Part shown: positions 4,330 to 7,696 of the stretch, piece after piece
Numbering within the stretch: position 1 is the first letter of the stretch
How the letters are laid out: each line of letters starts with the position of its first letter
Source: Chloroflexota bacterium
Lineage (GTDB): Bacteria > Chloroflexota > Dehalococcoidia > UBA2979
NCBI GenBank assembly: GCA_016875695.1
Contig: VGPB01000090.1
Span: forward strand, 1-7,696
Length of the DNA stretch: 7,696 nt
Reading direction: 5' to 3'
The notes under the pieces: model-generated
What the model was told of the DNA's origin: nothing
What the model saw: the letters and a program-made list of their open reading frames with translations, nothing else
Database searches by the model: none
Translations under genes and position numbers: made by a program

Positions 4330-4554
4330 ATGAGTAGCTGGACCCTGCGCGGTGAGCTGCGCTGCATGGCCTGCAGCCGTTACCTCGGCGACTTCGAGTC
4401 GCACCCCGGCCGCCACGGCAAGGACGACTTGCACGTGCTGCGACCCGCCTTCGGCGAGCTGCTTGCGCACGCGGTCGAGAGCGAGCGCGGGCTGCGTTGC
4501 TCGCGTTGCGGCGGCCGCGTCCTGACCGAGTTCACCGAGTGCATCGCGGCGTAG
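4330..4554 (+). CDS. Small protein with two CxxC pairs, putative zinc ribbon
   Basis: The protein has 74 residues with no signal peptide or membrane segment. C12-M-A-C15 near the start and C57-S-R-C60 followed by GGR near the end make a plausible four-cysteine zinc site. They flank a His-containing loop (H25, H29, H35) and a helix (about 38-52). C71 is an extra cysteine. The ATG has TAGGAG (4318-4323) with a 6-nt spacer and a structured promoter upstream, so I take it as a real gene although I do not recognise the family. A perfect 46-nt palindrome begins 13 nt after the stop and probably ends the transcript. A DNA- or RNA-binding accessory protein, or a redox- or metal-responsive one, would fit. 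Function is unknown. Confidence 0.75.
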   Translation: MSSWTLRGELRCMACSRYLGDFESHPGRHGKDDLHVLRPAFGELLAHAVESERGLRCSRCGGRVLTEFTECIAA

Positions 4555-4566
4555 CCGCTCGGCACC

Positions 4567-4612
4567 GCGTACGATGGAGAGCGCCGCGCGCGCGGCGCTC
4601 TCCATCGTACGC
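4567..4612. terminator. 46-nt perfect palindrome after the CxxC protein gene
   Basis: Every base from 4567 to 4589 pairs with its partner from 4612 back to 4590, giving 23-bp arms with no spacer. In RNA it would form a very stable hairpin with about 21 pairs and a tiny loop. It begins 13 nt past the stop codon, where a terminator is expected, but no T-run follows. Transcription block, 3'-end protection or an insulator before the tRNA-Gln gene are the likely roles. Confidence 0.6.
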
Positions 4613-4807
4613 CTGCCCAACGTACCGCCCCTGCCCCCCGGTCTGGCGCCGCGCGGCACCACGCGTGGGTCGCCGGGCTGCTGCGCGCGCAGCACGGCCC
4701 ATGCGGGGCGTGGCTCGCCTGCGCCACGCCCCGCGCAGGACCCGCGCATCGGTTGGTGTCGAACTCGCGGGGCTGTGGCGCCGCTGTTCTTCTGTCGCGC
4801 GGCGCGT
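4613..4807. other. Non-coding stretch with a 12-bp hairpin
   Basis: No convincing gene lies here. GCGGGGCGTGGC (4703-4714) and its exact complement (4723-4734) form a 12-bp stem with an 8-nt loop. This could be a second terminator or part of an unknown structured RNA. No T-run follows on either strand. I see nothing else of note. Confidence 0.45.
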
Positions 4808-4836
4808 CTGACGCGCGGCCGAGTGGCTGGTAGGAT
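4808..4836 (+). promoter_or_regulatory. Possible tRNA-Gln promoter
   Basis: CTGACG (4808-4813), a 17-nt spacer and TAGGAT (4831-4836) each match four of six consensus bases. The start point would be near 4843, about 11 nt before the tRNA. A small palindrome, GCGCGTC-T-GACGCGC, overlaps the -35. Confidence 0.4.
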
Positions 4837-4853
4837 CCAGCCGCCGCGCGCCC

Positions 4854-4927
4854 TGCCGGGTGGTGTAACGGTAGCACACGGGACTTTGAATCCCTTAGTC
4901 AAGGTTCGAATCCTTGCCCGGCAACCA
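4854..4927 (+). tRNA. tRNA-Gln, anticodon UUG
   Basis: The acceptor strands TGCCGGG (4854-4860) and CCCGGCA (4917-4923) pair perfectly, followed by A and an encoded CCA (4925-4927). The D-arm contains TAACGGTAGCAC, the anticodon loop is CT-TTG-AA (TTG, reading CAA and wobbling to CAG), and the T-loop is TTCGAAT with stem AAGG/CCTT. The outermost pair of the anticodon stem (C with T) is mismatched. The T-start of the acceptor (U1-A72) is typical of glutamine tRNAs. The acyl-CoA dehydrogenase gene starts about 80 nt downstream, with its own likely -10 element. Confidence 0.96.
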
Positions 4928-4958
4928 CCGCGGTGCCAAGCGCCTCTGGCCACGGCTG

Positions 4959-5002
4959 TATAGTGCGCGCGCACGCGTCACAAGGCGCCGGATCGAGGAG
5001 GA
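4959..5002 (+). promoter_or_regulatory. -10 element and ribosome-binding site of the acyl-CoA dehydrogenase gene
   Basis: TATAGT (4959-4964) is a good -10 but no recognisable -35 stands 16-18 nt before it. GAGGAGGA (4995-5002) is a near-perfect Shine-Dalgarno about 7 nt before the GTG at 5009, and it decides that start. Confidence 0.5.
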
Positions 5003-5008
5003 CCACGG

Positions 5009-6217
5009 GTGGACTGGAACGACACGCCGGAGCAAGCAGCGTTCCGTAGCGAGGTGCGCGCCTTCCTTGACGCGCGCCTGCCGGCGCACTACCGCGACCA
5101 TGAGGCGCGGCGCCACCAAGACAGCGGCCTGGAGAACGACTGGCAGCAGGACCTCGCCAACGGTACCCCGGAAGACCGCACCGCGGCCCGCGAGTGGGCG
5201 AGCGCGCTCGCCGAGCGCGGCTGGGGCCAGCCGCACTGGCCGCGCGAGTACGGCGGCGCGAGCATGTCCACGCTCGAGCAGTTCATCCTCAAGCAGGAAT
5301 TCGCGCGCGCGGAAGCGCCCGACATCGGCGGCCACCTGGTCGGCTCGACGCTGCTCGTGCACGGCACCGAGGAGCAGAAGCAGCGCTTCCTCGCGCCCAC
5401 GCTGCGCGGCGAGATGCTGTGGGCGCAGGGCTTCTCGGAGCCCGGCGCGGGCTCCGATCTCGGCTCGCTGCAGTGCCGCGCCGTGCGCGACGGCGACGAG
5501 TTCGTGATCAACGGGCAGAAGCTGTGGACCTCGGCCGGGCACAAGTCGAACTGGATCTTCGGATTGTTCCGCACCGACCCGGACGCGCCGAAGCACCGCG
5601 GGATCACGTTCATGATGCTGGACGCCACCACGCCCGGCGTCAGCGTGCGACCGATCATCAGCATGGGCTGGGAGCACGCCACCAACGAGACGTTTTACGA
5701 GGATGTGCGCGTCCCCGCGAGCCAGGTAGTGGGCGACGTCAATCGCGGCTGGTACGTCGGCATGACGCTGCTCGACTACGAGCGCTCCGGCATCAACCGC
5801 GCGGTTGCGCAGCAGCTGCTCGTCGACGAGCTCGTCGCGCACGTGCGGGCGGACACGCCCTCGCACCGGCGTGAGCTGGTGCGGCGCGAGGTCGCGGACC
5901 GCGCCATCGAGTGCGAGGTGCTGAACAATCTCTGCATGCGCATCGCCTCGATGCACGCATCGGGGACGATCCCGAACTACGAGGCGTCGATGGGCAAGAT
6001 GTACGGCAGCGAGGTCGCGCAGCGCGTCGCGCGCACCGGCACGAAGGCGTTCGGGCAGTTCGCGCAGCTGTGGGCGCCCGACGACCCGTACGCGCCGCTC
6101 AAGGCGAAGCACACGCAGAACTACTGTCATACCGTCGTCGGTACCATCGCGGGTGGGTCGAGCGAGATCCAGCGCAACATCATCGCCACGCGTGGGCTCG
6201 GCCTCCCACGCGGCTAA
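5009..6217 (+). CDS. Acyl-CoA dehydrogenase family flavoprotein
   Basis: The 402-residue soluble protein has the normal length for the family, which uses FAD to form an alpha-beta double bond in acyl-CoA substrates. The N-terminal helical domain spans about 1-135. The middle beta domain contains the signature FSEPGAGSD (142-150) and NGQKLWTSAGHKSNWIF (168-184). The C-terminal helical domain ends in TIAGGSSEIQRNIIATRGLG (379-398). Where medium-chain enzymes have the catalytic glutamate before GT (YEGT), this protein has GG (382-383). E258 in LDYERSG aligns with the position used as base in isovaleryl-CoA dehydrogenase and is the best candidate. The GTG start is fixed by GAGGAGGA upstream. It converges on the MFS transporter gene, with a strong hairpin between. 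The substrate is unknown; branched, cyclic or steroid-like acyl-CoAs are possible for this subgroup. Confidence 0.93.
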   Translation: MDWNDTPEQAAFRSEVRAFLDARLPAHYRDHEARRHQDSGLENDWQQDLANGTPEDRTAAREWASALAERGWGQPHWPREYGGASMSTLEQFILKQEFARAEAPDIGGHLVGSTLLVHGTEEQKQRFLAPTLRGEMLWAQGFSEPGAGSDLGSLQCRAVRDGDEFVINGQKLWTSAGHKSNWIFGLFRTDPDAPKHRGITFMMLDATTPGVSVRPIISMGWEHATNETFYEDVRVPASQVVGDVNRGWYVGMTLLDYERSGINRAVAQQLLVDELVAHVRADTPSHRRELVRREVADRAIECEVLNNLCMRIASMHASGTIPNYEASMGKMYGSEVAQRVARTGTKAFGQFAQLWAPDDPYAPLKAKHTQNYCHTVVGTIAGGSSEIQRNIIATRGLGLPRG

Positions 6218-6236
6218 CTCGCGGCCTCGTGATGCT

Positions 6237-6273
6237 CATGCAGCGGGGAGCCGGCACGGCTCCCCGCTGCATG
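6237..6273. terminator. 17-bp hairpin between convergent genes
   Basis: Bases 6237-6253 pair perfectly with 6257-6273 around a 3-nt loop. It lies 20 nt past the dehydrogenase stop and 21 nt past the transporter stop on the other strand, the right place for a shared two-way terminator. No T-run follows, as often in GC-rich genomes. Confidence 0.75.
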
Positions 6274-6293
6274 CGTTAGGTGGGCCGGCGACG

Positions 6294-7640
6294 CTACGAG
6301 GGGCGCTCCGGCGTGAGCGCAGCGGCCGGCTGTGCGCGGCGTGCCGGCAGCGCGGGCTTGCGCACGAACGCGAACAACACCGCGCCCAGCATGCCGACGA
6401 GCGCGAGCCACGTGAAGCCCGTCACATAGCTGCCGGTCACGTCGTAGCTCGCGCCCGCGATCAGCGGGCCGGCCATGATCCCCGCGGTCACCAGCATGCC
6501 ATTGAAGCCGCTGATCGTCCCGTAGTGGCGGCTGCCGAAGTAGTCCGCGCGGATCGCCGTCGTGAGCGGGATGCGCGCGCCAAAGCCGATGCCGTTGAGG
6601 GCGGCGAACACCGCCACCATCCACAGCGACGTCGCGACCGCCAGCACCAGCAGCCCCGCGCACGTCATCAGGATCGCGACCACGATCAGCAGGCGCTTAT
6701 CGACGCGGTCTCCCAGGAACCCGCCCCCCATCTGCCCGGCGACCTGCAGCACCGTCATCAGCGTCACCATGGCGGCGGCGGTGCCCAGCGAGTAGCCCAG
6801 TCCGTCGCGCACGTGCGCTGCGAAGTGCACCATCACCGCCCCCGTGACCAGCAGCCCGAGGCCGTGGCCGAGCCCGATCAGCCAGAACGCGCCGGTCTTC
6901 ATCGCCTCCTGCGGCGTGAAGTCGACGTCACCGGGGAGGTGTGTGGTGCCCCCGCGCTCGGCAGGCGCGGCATCGCCATCGGCGCGCCAGCCGTACGGCT
7001 CCGGGCGATGGCGCAGCAGCAGGCCAGCCGGCACCGCGAGCGCGAACATCAGGACGGCCGACAGCACGGCCATGCCGCGCCAGCCGAGCGCCTCGAGTCC
7101 AGCGACGACCACGGGTTGCACGATGCCGCCCGCAGCGATGCCGAGCATCATGATCGCGAGCGCCGTGGAGCGGCGGCGCGCGAACCAGTTCACGGCCGCC
7201 ACGGACGCGGGCAGGAACGTGCCCAGCGCGCCGCCCAGCGCCAGCACCATGAACGCGAGGTAAAACGTGGTGATGCTGTCCGCCTGGCTCAGCAGCAGGA
7301 AGCCCGCGCCGAAGATCGCGAGGCCGATGGTCATCATCACCCGCGGCCCGAAGCGGTCCACGAGCCAGCCGTCGACCGGGCCGAGCAGCCCCGACTCGAC
7401 GCGCTGCAGCGCGAACGCGAGCGAGAACGTCGTCGAGCTCCAGCCGAACTCGTCCCGCAACAGCACGACGTAGGAGCCGAACGCCTGGCCGAGCAGCGCC
7501 CCGCTCATCGTCATCACCGTGAAGCCGGAGCCGATGATCCACCAGCCGTAGAAGAACGGGGAGCGATGGGCGCGGGCGGCGGGCGCCGGGGGGGGATCGG
7601 TCGGCGCGGGTGTCGCCGCCGGCAGCGTGTCTTCCGGCAC
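6294..7640 (-). CDS. MFS transporter, monocarboxylate/oxalate-antiporter-like
   Basis: The 448-residue inner-membrane protein appears to have twelve helices. A proline/alanine-rich tail (1-27) precedes helix 1 (about 31-50). The MFS loop motif GWLVDRFGPR (91-100) sits between helices 2 and 3, and its second-half counterpart GGFLGDRVDKR (306-316) is between helices 8 and 9. NWFARRRSTALAI (151-163) resembles the corresponding loop in monocarboxylate transporter-like members. A hydrophilic loop (about 210-247) splits the two six-helix halves. The GTG start is set by AGGAGG (7654-7649), 8 nt upstream. It probably moves an organic anion with protons or by exchange. The neighbouring acyl-CoA dehydrogenase hints at a carboxylate catabolic context, but the genes are convergent, so a shared pathway is a guess. 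Confidence 0.92.
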   Translation of the reverse strand: MPEDTLPAATPAPTDPPPAPAARAHRSPFFYGWWIIGSGFTVMTMSGALLGQAFGSYVVLLRDEFGWSSTTFSLAFALQRVESGLLGPVDGWLVDRFGPRVMMTIGLAIFGAGFLLLSQADSITTFYLAFMVLALGGALGTFLPASVAAVNWFARRRSTALAIMMLGIAAGGIVQPVVVAGLEALGWRGMAVLSAVLMFALAVPAGLLLRHRPEPYGWRADGDAAPAERGGTTHLPGDVDFTPQEAMKTGAFWLIGLGHGLGLLVTGAVMVHFAAHVRDGLGYSLGTAAAMVTLMTVLQVAGQMGGGFLGDRVDKRLLIVVAILMTCAGLLVLAVATSLWMVAVFAALNGIGFGARIPLTTAIRADYFGSRHYGTISGFNGMLVTAGIMAGPLIAGASYDVTGSYVTGFTWLALVGMLGAVLFAFVRKPALPARRAQPAAALTPERPS

Positions 7641-7654
7641 GGAGGCAGCCTCCT
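7641..7654 (-). promoter_or_regulatory. Ribosome-binding site of the MFS gene inside a mini-hairpin
   Basis: AGGAGG (7654-7649) stands 8 nt before the GTG start. GGAGG (7653-7649) can pair with CCTCC (7645-7641) around a 3-nt loop, which would hide the Shine-Dalgarno directly before the start codon. Whether this limits translation is unknown. Confidence 0.45.
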
Positions 7655-7696
7655 CTCGCGCGCGACGCCAGCCGCGCAGCCGGGACGGCGCGCGGC

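Noticed and set aside
4222..4974. 250-residue open frame on the minus strand
   Set aside because: It crosses the CxxC gene promoter, a perfect palindrome and the tRNA gene. Its composition is that of a GC-rich shadow frame.
4895..6130. 411-residue open frame on the minus strand
   Set aside because: It is antisense to the acyl-CoA dehydrogenase and overlaps the tRNA-Gln gene. It has Arg/Ala/Val-rich composition with no recognisable motif.

Overview
The window is GC-rich, with strongly GC-biased third codon positions in the main genes. It probably comes from the chromosome of a Chloroflexota bacterium, most likely near Dehalococcoidia. The best clue is the tmRNA tag, which reads GERQLALAA. It starts with a glycine resume codon and resembles the Dehalococcoides tag I recall as GERELVLAG. 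This placement is an inference from one short peptide and general gene style.

Positions 1-1660 look like a decayed mobile island at the 3' end of ssrA. From the left it holds the 5' end of an IS3-family element, then a minus-strand pair encoding a zinc-type ArsR/SmtB repressor and a 99-residue protein that is 28% histidine. Next come an unidentified gene remnant and the broken 3' half of a tyrosine recombinase. The recombinase remnant points at the 3' end of ssrA, a classical integration site.

Positions 1672-3832 are core genome on the minus strand, in transcription order ctpA (C-terminal processing protease), smpB and ssrA (tmRNA). The three are closely spaced and may be co-transcribed. The arrangement puts the ribosome rescue pair beside a protease of the family that includes E. 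coli Tsp/Prc, which degrades ssrA-tagged proteins outside the cytoplasm.

Positions 3833-4853 are mostly non-coding. They contain a small two-CxxC protein behind an elaborate promoter with three inverted repeats and a roughly 35-bp repeat period. A 46-nt perfect palindrome and a 12-bp hairpin follow.

Positions 4854-7640 hold tRNA-Gln(UUG), an acyl-CoA dehydrogenase on the plus strand, a 17-bp hairpin between convergent genes, and a 12-helix MFS transporter on the minus strand. The dehydrogenase and transporter suggest organic acid or lipid catabolism, but substrates cannot be read from the sequence. The most interesting points are the duplicated His-rich zinc-binding protein under its own sensor, the ctpA-smpB-ssrA linkage, the alternative hairpins hiding the IS start site, and the repeat-built promoter of the CxxC protein.
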